64,000 bases of DNA from JAHJQZ01 sp963676075 (GTDB lineage Bacteria > Pseudomonadota > Alphaproteobacteria > Rhizobiales > Devosiaceae). The position numbers and the translations under genes are program-made. The DNA is taken from positions 124,001-188,000 of the forward strand of contig CAXXNZ010000028.1 of the NCBI GenBank assembly GCA_963676075.2. The letters run 5' to 3'. Positions 37,673 through 46,661 of this stretch are shown here, piece by piece. The notes beneath the pieces were generated by a model. That model made no database searches and had not been told where the DNA came from. It was given only the letters and a program-made list of their open reading frames with translations. Numbering within the stretch: position 1 is the stretch's first letter; each line of letters starts with the position of its first letter.

Positions 37673-38530
37673 TCAGCCCTTCAACCCCGCCAGCATGACG
37701 CCGCGCACGATGAAGCGTTGCAGCAGCAGGAAGACGATAAGGGTCGGAATGGTGGCCAGAGCCGCACCGGTCATGATCTTTTCCCATTGCACCGACTGTT
37801 CGACGGCAAAACTCGAAAGCCCGACAGGCAGCGTGTAGAGCTCGGCGCTGGTCGTCACGATCAGCGGCCAGAAGAACGCGGTCCAGTTGCCGAGGAAGGT
37901 GAAAATGGCGAGCGCCGAGATCGCCGGCATGACCAGCGGCATGGCGATCTTCCACCAGATGGTGAACTCGTTCATGCCGTCGACCCGTGCCGCTTCGAGG
38001 AAATCGTCGGGCACCGTCTCGAAGAACTGCTTCATCAAGAAGGTGCCGAAGGCCGTCATCATGCCGGGAAACATGATGCCCCAATGGGTATTGATCCAGT
38101 GCAGTTGGCTCGACATCAGATACCACGGGATCACCAGCATCTCGGTCGGGATCATCAGTGTCGACAGGATGGCGATGAATACCAGATACCTTCCCCGGAA
38201 GCTGAACTTGGCGAGTGTGTAGCCGACAAGGGAGTCGAAGAACACATTCGACAGCGTCACCGACAGCGCAACGATGGTCGAATTGGCGAACCAGCGCATG
38301 AACCGGCCGTCCGAAAGCACGCCGATATAGTTGTCGAGTGTCGGCGCCGCCGGAATGAGCCGCAGATCGTAGACCTGGCTCGCGGTCTTCAGCGATGTCG
38401 AGAACATGTAGAGCAAGGGCGTGATCATCAGAAGTCCGCCGATGAACAGCAGCGTCCAGGTGATGATGAGGCCGGGTCGAATGCGGGCCTTGTTGGCGGC
38501 ATGTTCGGTGAATGTGGCGGTGGTGGCCAT
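37673..38530 (-). CDS. CUT1 sugar ABC transporter permease (MalG-like)
   Basis: 285-residue inner-membrane permease with six helices and the ATPase-coupling EAA loop EAARVDGMNEFTIWWKIAMPLVMPA. The long cytoplasmic N-tail (about 20 residues) and the GLKG end are typical of MalG-type subunits. It follows the MalF-like permease with 1 nt between genes and ends 2 nt before the lyase start. Confidence 0.93.
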   Translation of the reverse strand: MATTATFTEHAANKARIRPGLIITWTLLFIGGLLMITPLLYMFSTSLKTASQVYDLRLIPAAPTLDNYIGVLSDGRFMRWFANSTIVALSVTLSNVFFDSLVGYTLAKFSFRGRYLVFIAILSTLMIPTEMLVIPWYLMSSQLHWINTHWGIMFPGMMTAFGTFLMKQFFETVPDDFLEAARVDGMNEFTIWWKIAMPLVMPAISALAIFTFLGNWTAFFWPLIVTTSAELYTLPVGLSSFAVEQSVQWEKIMTGAALATIPTLIVFLLLQRFIVRGVMLAGLKG

Positions 38531-38531
38531 G

Positions 38532-39470
38532 TCAGCGTTTCCTCATGACCCAGAGCTGCAACAGCGAAACGGTGAGCAGTATCAGGAACAGCACCACCGT
38601 CTGTGCCGCGGCATACCCCATCTTGTAGGAGGAAAAAGCCGTCTGATAGATCATCAGAACCAGGGGCTTTGTCGCGTTGAGCGGGCCTCCCGGATCGTTG
38701 GTGGTCATGTTGTAGACCTGATCGAAGATCCTCAGGAACCCGATCGACGAAAAGACGACGAGAAAGATGGTCGTCGGCTTCAAAAGCGGCAGGGTGATCC
38801 GCCGAAGGATGGCCCATTCGCCGAGGCCGTCGATGCGGGCCGCCTCATAGAAAGTCGAAGGAATGGCACGCAGGCCGGCGATGAAGATGATCACCTGGAA
38901 CCCCAGACCGGCCCAGATCGCCGGCACCAGGATCGATGGCAGGGCCAGGGTCGTCGATTTGAGGAAATTCTGTTGCGGCAGACCGACAGCGCTCAACACG
39001 TCGTTGATCACCCCGATCGGCACCGGCTGATAGAACCAGCGCCAGACCCAGCCCATGGCGGCCGCTGTCGTCAGAAAGGGCAGAAAATAGAGCGCACGGA
39101 TGAAACCGTGCATGAAGCGCACGCGGTCCAGGAAAAACGCAACGATGAACGAGACGAGAAGAGAAACCGGTGTGCCGATAATGAGATACAGGAAGGTGTT
39201 GCCAAACACCTTCCAGAACACCGGGTCGGCCACCATCTTCTGGTAATTGGCCAACCCGATGAATTTTGCGGGCCTCAGCAGATCCCAGTCGGTCAGGGAC
39301 AGCCAGAAGGCCTGGAAGGTCGGATAGAAGCGAATGCCCACGTAAAACACGATAGGCAGAGCAAGAAAGCCCCAGGCCCATATCACCCGCTTGGTGCGAA
39401 TGCTGAACCTGTCCCAGAAGACGTCCTTCTGAACGGCTCCCGATTGCAACGTTCCGACCCCCTCAGCCAT
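38532..39470 (-). CDS. CUT1 sugar ABC transporter permease (MalF-like)
   Basis: 312-residue permease. Seen: LPIVFYVGIRFYPTFQAFWLSLTDWD, the usual first helix and loop of MalF-type subunits, the FIGLANYQKM motif, and the EAA loop EAARIDGLGEWAILRRITLPLLKPT. ATG 39470 is chosen on AGGG upstream and family length; a longer frame to 39536 overlaps the binding-protein gene. It pairs with the MalG-like protein. Confidence 0.92.
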   Translation of the reverse strand: MAEGVGTLQSGAVQKDVFWDRFSIRTKRVIWAWGFLALPIVFYVGIRFYPTFQAFWLSLTDWDLLRPAKFIGLANYQKMVADPVFWKVFGNTFLYLIIGTPVSLLVSFIVAFFLDRVRFMHGFIRALYFLPFLTTAAAMGWVWRWFYQPVPIGVINDVLSAVGLPQQNFLKSTTLALPSILVPAIWAGLGFQVIIFIAGLRAIPSTFYEAARIDGLGEWAILRRITLPLLKPTTIFLVVFSSIGFLRIFDQVYNMTTNDPGGPLNATKPLVLMIYQTAFSSYKMGYAAAQTVVLFLILLTVSLLQLWVMRKR

Positions 39471-39480
39471 GTCGATTGCC

Positions 39481-40728
39481 CTACTTGCCGAGCGCTTCGT
39501 TGATGATGGCCTGTTCCTTCTCGGCCGCCTCGGCAACCGAAGCAGCAGGATCCTGACCGTCGATCAAAACGCGATTGACCATGTCGATGGCGTTCTGGCG
39601 CTGGGCCGCTTCGTCAACGAACAGGGTCGTGTGGGCATAGTCGAGCCCCTTGAGGAACGGCGCGTAGATCGGATCGGCGAGGTTTTCGTCCGACAGGGCG
39701 ACGGCCTTGCGGGCCGGCAGCTCGCCGACGACGTCAAGCCAGACCTTCATCGCTTCCGGCGAGGTCAGGTACTTGAGGAACTTCTCGGAGGCTTCGAGCT
39801 TTTCACCGCTTGTCGCCGCCGAAATGCCATTGGCGAAGTAAGAAGCGAAGTTCGAGCGCATGCCGTCTGCATTGGCCGGCAGTTCGGTCACGCCCCACTC
39901 GAACGGATTGGGCTTGAAGGCGCCAAGGCGGAAGGTGCCGTCGATGGTCATCGCGGCGCGACCAGCCTTGAACGCTGCCTGGCCTTCATCCATGAAGCCC
40001 GAGACGCCCACTTTCTCCTTGGTCTGGAGATCGGTGTAGTAGGTCAGCGCCTTGACGCCGGCCTCGTCGTTGTAATTGACGGTGGTGTAGTCATCGAGAT
40101 AGGGCGTGCCGCCATACTGACGGTCGAGCACTTCGCGCCACCAGTGGTGATCCTGGCCGGCGAAGTCCATGGTGATGCCTTCGACGGTGATGTTTCCGGC
40201 GCCGTCCATCTCGGTCGTCGCCTTGGCGGCGGCGATGAACTCGTCGAGCGTCTGCGGCGGATTTTCGATGCCGGCCTTGGCGAACAGTTCCTTGTTGTAG
40301 AACAGGGCGAGCGAACGCACGGCGGTCGGCAGGCCGTAGTATTTTCCGTCGCGCTTCATGGCCGTGACGATGGAGAAGAAATCCTTCTCGATCTCGTCGG
40401 ACGGGAAGACAGCCGGATCGAGCGGCTGCAGCAGCTCGCCGATCTTGAATTTGTCGAGCCAGCCGTAATAGAGCTGCATGACGTCCGGGCCGTTACCAGC
40501 CAGTTTTGCGGCAACCAGACGGGTCTGGTAGTCGGCATAAGGGAACGTCACCTGCTTGACGGTGATGTCGGGATTTTCTTTTTCGAAGTTCGCGATCAAC
40601 TGATCCATCGCGTTGACGCGCGTCTCGAATACATATTGCCAGTACTGGATTTCAACAGCCTGTGCAGCACCCATTGCCATCAGGCTGATGCCGGTGGCGA
40701 GCCCTGCAAGCTTCAAACCAATTCGCAT
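39481..40728 (-). CDS. Family 1 (sugar) solute-binding protein
   Basis: 415-residue periplasmic binding protein with a signal peptide (about residues 1-24, ending GAAQA). The family 1 layout is clear: VEIQYWQYVFETRVNAMDQLIANFEKENPDI, YADYQTRLVAAKLAGNGPDV and AFKAGRAAMTIDGTFRLG. ATG 40728 has GGAGAGG upstream. It is the first gene of the operon and is divergent from the ROK regulator; only 10 nt separate it from the permease, with no hairpin, unlike the other binding-protein genes here. Confidence 0.93.
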   Translation of the reverse strand: MRIGLKLAGLATGISLMAMGAAQAVEIQYWQYVFETRVNAMDQLIANFEKENPDITVKQVTFPYADYQTRLVAAKLAGNGPDVMQLYYGWLDKFKIGELLQPLDPAVFPSDEIEKDFFSIVTAMKRDGKYYGLPTAVRSLALFYNKELFAKAGIENPPQTLDEFIAAAKATTEMDGAGNITVEGITMDFAGQDHHWWREVLDRQYGGTPYLDDYTTVNYNDEAGVKALTYYTDLQTKEKVGVSGFMDEGQAAFKAGRAAMTIDGTFRLGAFKPNPFEWGVTELPANADGMRSNFASYFANGISAATSGEKLEASEKFLKYLTSPEAMKVWLDVVGELPARKAVALSDENLADPIYAPFLKGLDYAHTTLFVDEAAQRQNAIDMVNRVLIDGQDPAASVAEAAEKEQAIINEALGK

Positions 40729-40866
40729 GATAGACCTCTCCTTGTTGCCGCGCGCCGCCGAGGGGCGAGTGAGGTCGGCGGGCGCGAACACCCCTTTATT
40801 GCGTGGAAGAACCTTGCACCTTCCACGCATCTCATGGTCGTCGCAGCGTGTCGATCTTGTCAATAA

Positions 40867-40886
40867 AATAATCTACTTGAGTTATT
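40867..40886. promoter_or_regulatory. Candidate ROK operator / promoter dyad
   Basis: AATAA (40867-40871) and TTATT (40882-40886), 10 bases apart, in the AT-rich 229-nt divergent gap between the sugar operon and the ROK gene. NagC/Mlc-type ROK proteins bind AT-flanked dyads of similar shape (established). Weak evidence. Confidence 0.3.
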
Positions 40887-40957
40887 CTGGTCGGACGCAT
40901 AGCGTTTTTGCGCCTTTTGAGTTCCGGCTCGCGGGCATTTGGACTGGCGGGGTAGCT

Positions 40958-42217
40958 GTGGACAAACCAACCGGAAAAAGCACGTTTCTGCGACGTCTGG
41001 CGATTGGGACCAATCCCGAGCGCAACCGCGCCCACAACCGGCGCGTCGTGCTTGAGGTCATCCGTGCGCACGGACATCTCGGCCGAACCGAAATCGCCCG
41101 CAACGCTCGTCTCAGCCCGCAGGCTGTCGCCAACATCGTTGACGAGCTTTTGCGGGACGGACTGCTCATCGAGCTTGGCCGAATGCCGACCAAGGCCGGG
41201 CAACCGCCCATCCAGTTTTCAGTCAATCCGGACGGCCCGATGACAATCGGCGTCGAGATTGCTGCCGACCACATGGTGACAACGCTTGTCGATCTCGCCG
41301 GAGGACTCCGGTCCAGCCACATCCGGCCGCTTGATCGGTTGGGGCCAGATGACATCCCAGATCAGGTTGCCGCGGAAATCGAGCTTGTCATCGACGCCGC
41401 AGATGGCCCGCGACCAAGCCTTCTGGGCATCGGCGTTGTCATGCCTGGTCCGTTCGAGATCGAGGGCATGAGTTCGGTTGGTCCGGCCACCCTGCCCGGC
41501 TGGTCGGGCGCCGATCCGGTGGCACTGATCGAGGCAGCGACCGGAGAGAAGGTCACGCTTGAAAACGACGCCACTGCCGCCGCGGTCGGCGAACGGCTCT
41601 ATGGCGCCGGACGGCAGTTTTCCAATTTTTGCCTAGTCTATTTCGGCATCGGACTCGGACTGGGCATCATCGTCGACGGTCAACCTCAACGCGGCGCCTT
41701 CGGCAACGCTGGAGAAATCGGACATGTCAGCGTCGTGCCGCGTAACCGCCAGGCCCTGTCCAGTCCCGAAAGCATGCTCGAGCGCCAGGTTTCGGTGTTC
41801 GCGCTGCGGTCGCGCCTCGAGGACGCAGGTCTCGGCAGCGGCTTTGATGACATCAGCCGGCTGATGCAGCAGTCCGATCCAGTTCTGCTCGACTGGATCG
41901 ACACCGCTGCCGACTATCTCGCACCGACGGTGGCCCTGATCGAGAACATCTTCGACCCCGAAACCGTCATTTTCGGTGGTGGTCTGCCCGACACGGTGTT
42001 CGATGCGCTGATCGCCAAGCTGGCGCCGCTCAACGTCTCGGTCGCAACGCGCCGTAGCCGAACGCATCCACGAGTGTTGCGCGGTCATTCCGGCCAGTTG
42101 ACAGCTGCGCTCGGCGCCGCTGCCCTGCCTTTGCTCGATACCGTTTCCCCCCATCTCAGTTTCGTCAACACGCCGATGCCGCGCCGGAGGACCAGCGCGG
42201 AGAAAGTGGAGACCTGA
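40958..42217 (+). CDS. ROK-family transcriptional regulator
   Basis: About 419 residues: N-terminal winged helix (about 20-75; LGRTEIARNARLSPQAVANI) and a C-terminal sugar-kinase-like ROK domain (GIGVVMPGPFE, LENDATAAAVGERLYGAG, FGIGLGLGIIVDG, GNAGEIGHVSV). The Cys-rich zinc loop (CxCGxxGC) that follows GEIGH in most ROK proteins is absent, replaced by NRQALSSPESMLE. The start is uncertain; GTG 40958 gives family length, and the frame upstream runs through the promoter region. Divergent from the sugar importer and 0 nt from the deacetylase gene, so it likely represses both. Confidence 0.88.
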   Translation: MDKPTGKSTFLRRLAIGTNPERNRAHNRRVVLEVIRAHGHLGRTEIARNARLSPQAVANIVDELLRDGLLIELGRMPTKAGQPPIQFSVNPDGPMTIGVEIAADHMVTTLVDLAGGLRSSHIRPLDRLGPDDIPDQVAAEIELVIDAADGPRPSLLGIGVVMPGPFEIEGMSSVGPATLPGWSGADPVALIEAATGEKVTLENDATAAAVGERLYGAGRQFSNFCLVYFGIGLGLGIIVDGQPQRGAFGNAGEIGHVSVVPRNRQALSSPESMLERQVSVFALRSRLEDAGLGSGFDDISRLMQQSDPVLLDWIDTAADYLAPTVALIENIFDPETVIFGGGLPDTVFDALIAKLAPLNVSVATRRSRTHPRVLRGHSGQLTAALGAAALPLLDTVSPHLSFVNTPMPRRRTSAEKVET

Positions 42218-44599
42218 ATGCTCAGCGATCGCGAACGCCTGAACCGGCAGAAGTCTCATCCTCGTCTGGTCGAACTGCACCGAAAGCTCAGCCGGCTGAC
42301 CTCGACCCTGACCGTCATGAATACCGGCGCCCACCCGGACGACGAGATCAGCTCCATGCTGGCGGCGATGCGCTTTGGGCTGGGCATGCACGTCGTCGTG
42401 CTGTGCTCGACGCGCGGTGAAGGCGGACAGAACAGCATCGGCCAGGAGCGCACCGGCGCGCTCGGCGTCCTGCGCAGCCGCGAGCTGGAAGAAGCGATGA
42501 AGGTGCTCGATGCCGACATCGCCTGGGTCGGCCACGGACCTGACGACCCCGTCCATGATTTCGGCTTCTCCAAGAACGGCACCGACACTCTCGAACGCTG
42601 GGGTCGCGAGCGTGTCATCGAGCGCATGGTCAGGGCCTATCGCAGCCACCGGCCCGACATCGTCATCCCGACCTTTCTCGACGTGCCCGGCCAACACGGT
42701 CATCACCGCGCCATGACCGAAGCGGCCGAAACCGCACTCGCTCTGGCGGCCGATCCTGACGCCTATCCGGAGCACTTCGCCGAAGGGCTGACCCCGTGGC
42801 GTGTTGGCAAATACTACCTACCGGCATGGTCTGGTGGCGGTGCGACTTATGACGACGAAGTGCCTCCGCCCAACGCCACCGTGGTTTTCGAGGCGCCGGG
42901 AAACGATCCGGCAACCGGCGCCCGCTGGACCGACATCGGCGAGTGGTCGCGGGCCGGACATGCCACACAGGGCATGGGCTTCTGGACTCCCGACGCCGAA
43001 GAACGTTGGCCGTTGCATCTCAAGACAGATCCGGACACCGCCGAATCCGCCATCTCCGACGCTCTGCCAGCGAATCTCTCTGAGTTGGCCGGACACCTCG
43101 GCGCAACGGCTGGCGAAGCGCTGATCGCCGCCGATAAAGAGATCACCCGGGCTCGGGAGGCGTTTCCTGCCGGCGAGGCCATCATCACGGCGCTCGCAAA
43201 AGCCGCCGGCTTCATCGAAACGGCTGAAGCGCAGCTCGATGCGCGCGAGGCTCTGGCCCATGGACACCGGCTCGCCCGCAAGCGCGCCGAAATAGATGAG
43301 GCGCTCTTCCTCGCCGCCGGCATTACCGCCGAGGCCTGGGCCTCACCATCGGCGCTGGCGCCAGGGGCATCGGGCACGCTTCATCTCCACATTACAGCTG
43401 GCGACATTCCCGTGACTGCAACGCCTGTCGTGTCCGACGCGTTTTTAGTCAGCTCCGCTGTCGTTGACGGGGCACATCTGCAGTTTCCCATTTCCGCCCG
43501 CCCGGATACGCCGATCGCCAACGCCTATCCCAAGGAGTTTTCGGCGCTTCAGGGCAATGGCCCGGTGTCCGTCAGGCTGTCGGCGCGGATCGGTGGACAC
43601 GACGCGACGCTCCTGCTCGATCTCGAAGAGCCGGTCACAATCGTGCCGGCCCATTCGGTGCGCTTCGAACCCGATGTCGCCGTCGTGCCACTGGCAAATC
43701 CTCCGGAAAAGATCGACATCACGGTCCGCGTCGAACCAGAAGCAAATGTCGAACTGGGCGAGGCTACCGGGATCGCCGTCTCGAAAACGCCGTCCGGCTT
43801 CACGCTCGTGCCGGACGCGCTGCACCCGGGCCTTCATCGACTGTCTGCAAGTGTCGACGGCCGTCCGGCCTATAAGGTAACGCCCATCGCCTATCCGCAT
43901 GTCGGACGGCTGAACCATATCGTGCCATCTGATCTGTCGTTGCTAGCGCTCGATCTCGTCCTACCCGAAGGCGCGCGGATCGGCTATGTCGGCGGCGGCA
44001 GCGACCGGGTCGGACTGTGGATGCGGCGCATGGGGCTCGACGTCACTGATCTTGATGCAGATGCTCTTGGCACCGACCTTGACGGATACACCACCATCGT
44101 CGTCGGAACCCTCGCCTATGGCAAACGGGCCGATCTCTTCGCCGCACGGTCGCGTATCAACGACTGGGTCGACAAAGGCGGGCATCTGGTGAGCCTTTAT
44201 CACCGGCCGCACGACGGCTGGGAGCCAGAAAAAACGCCGCCGCGCCGTCTCGTCATCGGCTCGCCGTCGTTGCGTTGGCGCGTGACCGATCCGAATGCGT
44301 CGGTGACGATCCTTGCGCCCGATCACAAGTTGCTCACCGGCCCGAACCGCGTCGGGGCCGAGGATTTTGCCGGCTGGGACAAGGAACGAGGCCTTTATTT
44401 CGCTGCCGAGTGGGATGATGCCTACACGCCGCTGTTGTCGATGCATGACAAGACGGAAGATCCTCTGAGCGGCGCTCTGGTATCCGCGCCGGTCGGCAAT
44501 GGCCGACACACCCATGTCAGCCTTGTCCTGCACCACCAGATGGACAAGCTTGTGCCCGGCGCCTTCCGGATCATGGCCAATCTGGTGCAGCCGGCGTAA
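42218..44599 (+). CDS. PIG-L/LmbE-type deacetylase with long C-terminal extension
   Basis: 793-residue protein. Residues 30-250 are a PIG-L zinc deacetylase (GAHPDDE at 38-43, STRGEGGQN, and GQHGHH at 159-163, giving His39, Asp42 and a downstream His as ligands). The remaining 500 residues hold a helical linker, beta-rich repeats (about 375-560) and a class I glutamine-amidotransferase-like Rossmann segment (about 565-790, GARIGYVGGGSDRVGLW, TTIVVGTLAYGKR) without an evident catalytic Cys. No signal peptide. It should remove N-acetyl from an amino sugar or its conjugate. The gene follows the ROK stop directly. Confidence 0.85.
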   Translation: MLSDRERLNRQKSHPRLVELHRKLSRLTSTLTVMNTGAHPDDEISSMLAAMRFGLGMHVVVLCSTRGEGGQNSIGQERTGALGVLRSRELEEAMKVLDADIAWVGHGPDDPVHDFGFSKNGTDTLERWGRERVIERMVRAYRSHRPDIVIPTFLDVPGQHGHHRAMTEAAETALALAADPDAYPEHFAEGLTPWRVGKYYLPAWSGGGATYDDEVPPPNATVVFEAPGNDPATGARWTDIGEWSRAGHATQGMGFWTPDAEERWPLHLKTDPDTAESAISDALPANLSELAGHLGATAGEALIAADKEITRAREAFPAGEAIITALAKAAGFIETAEAQLDAREALAHGHRLARKRAEIDEALFLAAGITAEAWASPSALAPGASGTLHLHITAGDIPVTATPVVSDAFLVSSAVVDGAHLQFPISARPDTPIANAYPKEFSALQGNGPVSVRLSARIGGHDATLLLDLEEPVTIVPAHSVRFEPDVAVVPLANPPEKIDITVRVEPEANVELGEATGIAVSKTPSGFTLVPDALHPGLHRLSASVDGRPAYKVTPIAYPHVGRLNHIVPSDLSLLALDLVLPEGARIGYVGGGSDRVGLWMRRMGLDVTDLDADALGTDLDGYTTIVVGTLAYGKRADLFAARSRINDWVDKGGHLVSLYHRPHDGWEPEKTPPRRLVIGSPSLRWRVTDPNASVTILAPDHKLLTGPNRVGAEDFAGWDKERGLYFAAEWDDAYTPLLSMHDKTEDPLSGALVSAPVGNGRHTHVSLVLHHQMDKLVPGAFRIMANLVQPA

Positions 44600-44681
44600 C
44601 AGCCTCTCGGCTTTCGTCTCGTCCGGCTGTGTCCGAATTTGAGTTTGCCGTCGGGGCGCAGAAAATGGCACATGTGCCGCG

Positions 44682-45377
44682 ATGAGCAGCACGCAGAAAT
44701 CAGAACCCGACCTGGTCTCCGGGCGTCCGCGCGGTTTTGTCTACGCGCCGCCCGACACTCCGCTCGACATTGTGCATGTCGACGAGGACATTCTGGTTCT
44801 CAGCAAGCCATCTGGCCTTTTGACGGTCGCCGGAAAGACCGAAGACCTTGCCGATTGCCTTGAGGCGCGTGCCAACGCGGTGTTTCCGGGCGCGCGTCCG
44901 GTGCATCGGCTGGACAAGGACACCTCCGGCCTGATCGTCTTCGCCCGGACGCCCGAGGCGCTTGCCCATATTGGCCTGCAATTCGAAAAGCGCCGGACGA
45001 GCAAGACCTATGAGGCACTCGTCTGGGGCCGCCCATCCGAAATTTCCGGCCTTGTCGACCAACCCCTGACAGCCGACTGGCCCAATCGCCCGAAACAACA
45101 CATCTGTACCGAGCACGGCCGCCCTGCCCAGACAGAATGGCAGGTCATCGACAGGTCCGCCCCGGCCCGCGTCGCGCTACGGCCATTGACGGGGCGTACG
45201 CATCAGCTGCGGGTTCACATGGCCTTTCTCGGCCATCCCATTCTTGGCGACAATCTCTATGCCCACACGGAGGCCCTGAACGCGTCCGCGCGCCTTTGCC
45301 TACACGCCTGCGCCCTGAGCTTTGCACACCCGTCAAATGGGACGACACTCCACTTCAGCAGTGAAACACCGTTCTAG
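44682..45377 (+). CDS. RluA-family pseudouridine synthase
   Basis: 231-residue RNA-modifying enzyme that isomerises uridine in rRNA or tRNA. The catalytic Asp is at about 78 in HRLDKDTSGL; GRTHQLRVHMAFLGHPILGD is the second conserved block. No N-terminal S4 domain, as in RluA itself and unlike RluC/D, so the target is probably 23S rRNA or tRNA of the RluA type. Housekeeping in character, stands alone after the deacetylase gene. Confidence 0.92.
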   Translation: MSSTQKSEPDLVSGRPRGFVYAPPDTPLDIVHVDEDILVLSKPSGLLTVAGKTEDLADCLEARANAVFPGARPVHRLDKDTSGLIVFARTPEALAHIGLQFEKRRTSKTYEALVWGRPSEISGLVDQPLTADWPNRPKQHICTEHGRPAQTEWQVIDRSAPARVALRPLTGRTHQLRVHMAFLGHPILGDNLYAHTEALNASARLCLHACALSFAHPSNGTTLHFSSETPF

Positions 45378-45436
45378 GCTACCGAGCTGGCCATACGCCA
45401 CTGGCCTCGTGGTGCCCTGTCGATCGAAAAGGAAGT

Positions 45437-45467
45437 GCCGGCGGGCTCATCTCGGGGCACCGCCGGC
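45437..45467. terminator. Candidate terminator hairpin between convergent genes
   Basis: GCCGGCGG (45437-45444) and CCGCCGGC (45460-45467), 15-base loop, between the convergent RluA-family and dehydrogenase genes. No T-run on the plus side; the minus side runs into TTCC then TTTTCG. Confidence 0.4.
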
Positions 45468-45487
45468 CATCAATCATTGATCTGCAA

Positions 45488-46510
45488 TCAGCCGTCGATC
45501 CAATCCGTCCCATTCGGATAGATGAACGCCTTGCATTCGGTCCGGGCGCGGCAATTGGCAAAGGCCTTGTCCCAGTCCTCAAGGGCGTAGTGACCGGTCA
45601 GCAACGAGTCGAGGTCGAACTTGCCGGACTGGATCAGCGCAATGGCGCGTTGCCAGGTCTGGCGCCCGTTCCAACTCCACGAACCTTGCACCGAGAGTTG
45701 ATGCAGCGACAGCGCGTCCGGGGTGAAGGTGATGGGTTCACCCCACAGGCTGATGACCGACACCCTGCCATTGCCGCCCCGGCCTTCCTTGGAGCGCTTG
45801 GCACTGTTGAGCCCGTGCGCAAAGCCTTCCGCGGTGGCTGACGCTTCGAGAACGAAATCGGCGCCCTGCCCGTTTGTCAGGTCGAGAATGGCCTCAACCG
45901 GGTTCTCCTCGGAATAAAGGATATGGTCGACACCGATCTTCCTCGCGATATCGAGCCGCATATCGTCGATGCCCTTGAGGCCGATAACAGCCACTTCGCG
46001 GGCGCCGGACAGTTTGGCGAACTGCGCACCCATCAGCCCCATCGGACCGGGGCCGACCACGACGACGAAGTCGCCGAGGTCGACATGGTTGCGCTCGACC
46101 ATGGAATGGATCGTCGCCACCATAGGTTCGGTAAAGCAGATATGGTCGAGCGGGAAATTCTCGGGATAAACGAAGACCTGCGCCTCGGGCACCGACATGT
46201 GCGAAGCGAAGGCGCCGTCGCGGGTAACACCGAGCCAGCCGGTTCGGGTCTCGATGTCGGCGGCGATGCGGTCGCCCACCTTGACGTTTTTCACCTTGGG
46301 GCCGACGGCTTCGACAATGCCGGCGAACTCATGACCCAGCGTCACGGGGGCTTCGTAGAAATGCCGGTTTTTCTCAATCAGAAGATCGGAACCGCAGATG
46401 CCGGCCGAATAGACCTTCATCAGCACTTCGTCGTCTTCGATCTTGGGCATGGGACGATCTTCCAATCCCATATTGCCCACGCCGGGCGCCAATTTTCTCA
46501 ATGAAAGCAT
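45488..46510 (-). CDS. Zinc-type medium-chain alcohol/polyol dehydrogenase
   Basis: 340-residue NAD(P)-dependent dehydrogenase of the sorbitol/L-idonate dehydrogenase type. Catalytic zinc ligands: Cys39 (AGICGSD), His60-Glu61 (LGHEF) and Glu near 129. Rossmann loop GPGPMGLMGAQ. The four-cysteine structural zinc loop, normally between GDRV and the substrate lobe, is missing and shortened (GDRIAADIETRTGWLG). Last gene of the CUT2 sugar operon, so it probably oxidises the imported polyol or sugar to a keto form. Confidence 0.9.
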   Translation of the reverse strand: MLSLRKLAPGVGNMGLEDRPMPKIEDDEVLMKVYSAGICGSDLLIEKNRHFYEAPVTLGHEFAGIVEAVGPKVKNVKVGDRIAADIETRTGWLGVTRDGAFASHMSVPEAQVFVYPENFPLDHICFTEPMVATIHSMVERNHVDLGDFVVVVGPGPMGLMGAQFAKLSGAREVAVIGLKGIDDMRLDIARKIGVDHILYSEENPVEAILDLTNGQGADFVLEASATAEGFAHGLNSAKRSKEGRGGNGRVSVISLWGEPITFTPDALSLHQLSVQGSWSWNGRQTWQRAIALIQSGKFDLDSLLTGHYALEDWDKAFANCRARTECKAFIYPNGTDWIDG

Positions 46511-46627
46511 GCTGCTTTTCCTTTCCGTCGGAGTACAAGGGAGCGGTGCGTTCCCGAGAGGATCCGGAACACATGCTCTCGTCTTGTCGATGCGGGCGTA
46601 GCGGTTTGGCTGATGCGCAGCGTCCGC

Positions 46628-46654
46628 GACTGGCCCGACAGCGCCGGGCCAGTC
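46628..46654 (-). terminator. Perfect 10-bp hairpin after binding-protein gene
   Basis: GACTGGCCCG (46628-46637) and CGGGCCAGTC (46645-46654) with a 7-base loop, 7 nt past the ribose-type binding-protein stop on the minus strand and before the dehydrogenase gene. No T-run; probably mRNA stabiliser or attenuator. Confidence 0.55.
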
Positions 46655-46661
46655 TGGTGTG

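Noticed and set aside
37671..38126. Upstream extension of the lyase frame
   Set aside because: The extension overlaps the MalG-like permease in another frame and reads as His/Arg-rich non-coding sequence; ATG 37670 begins normal lyase sequence.
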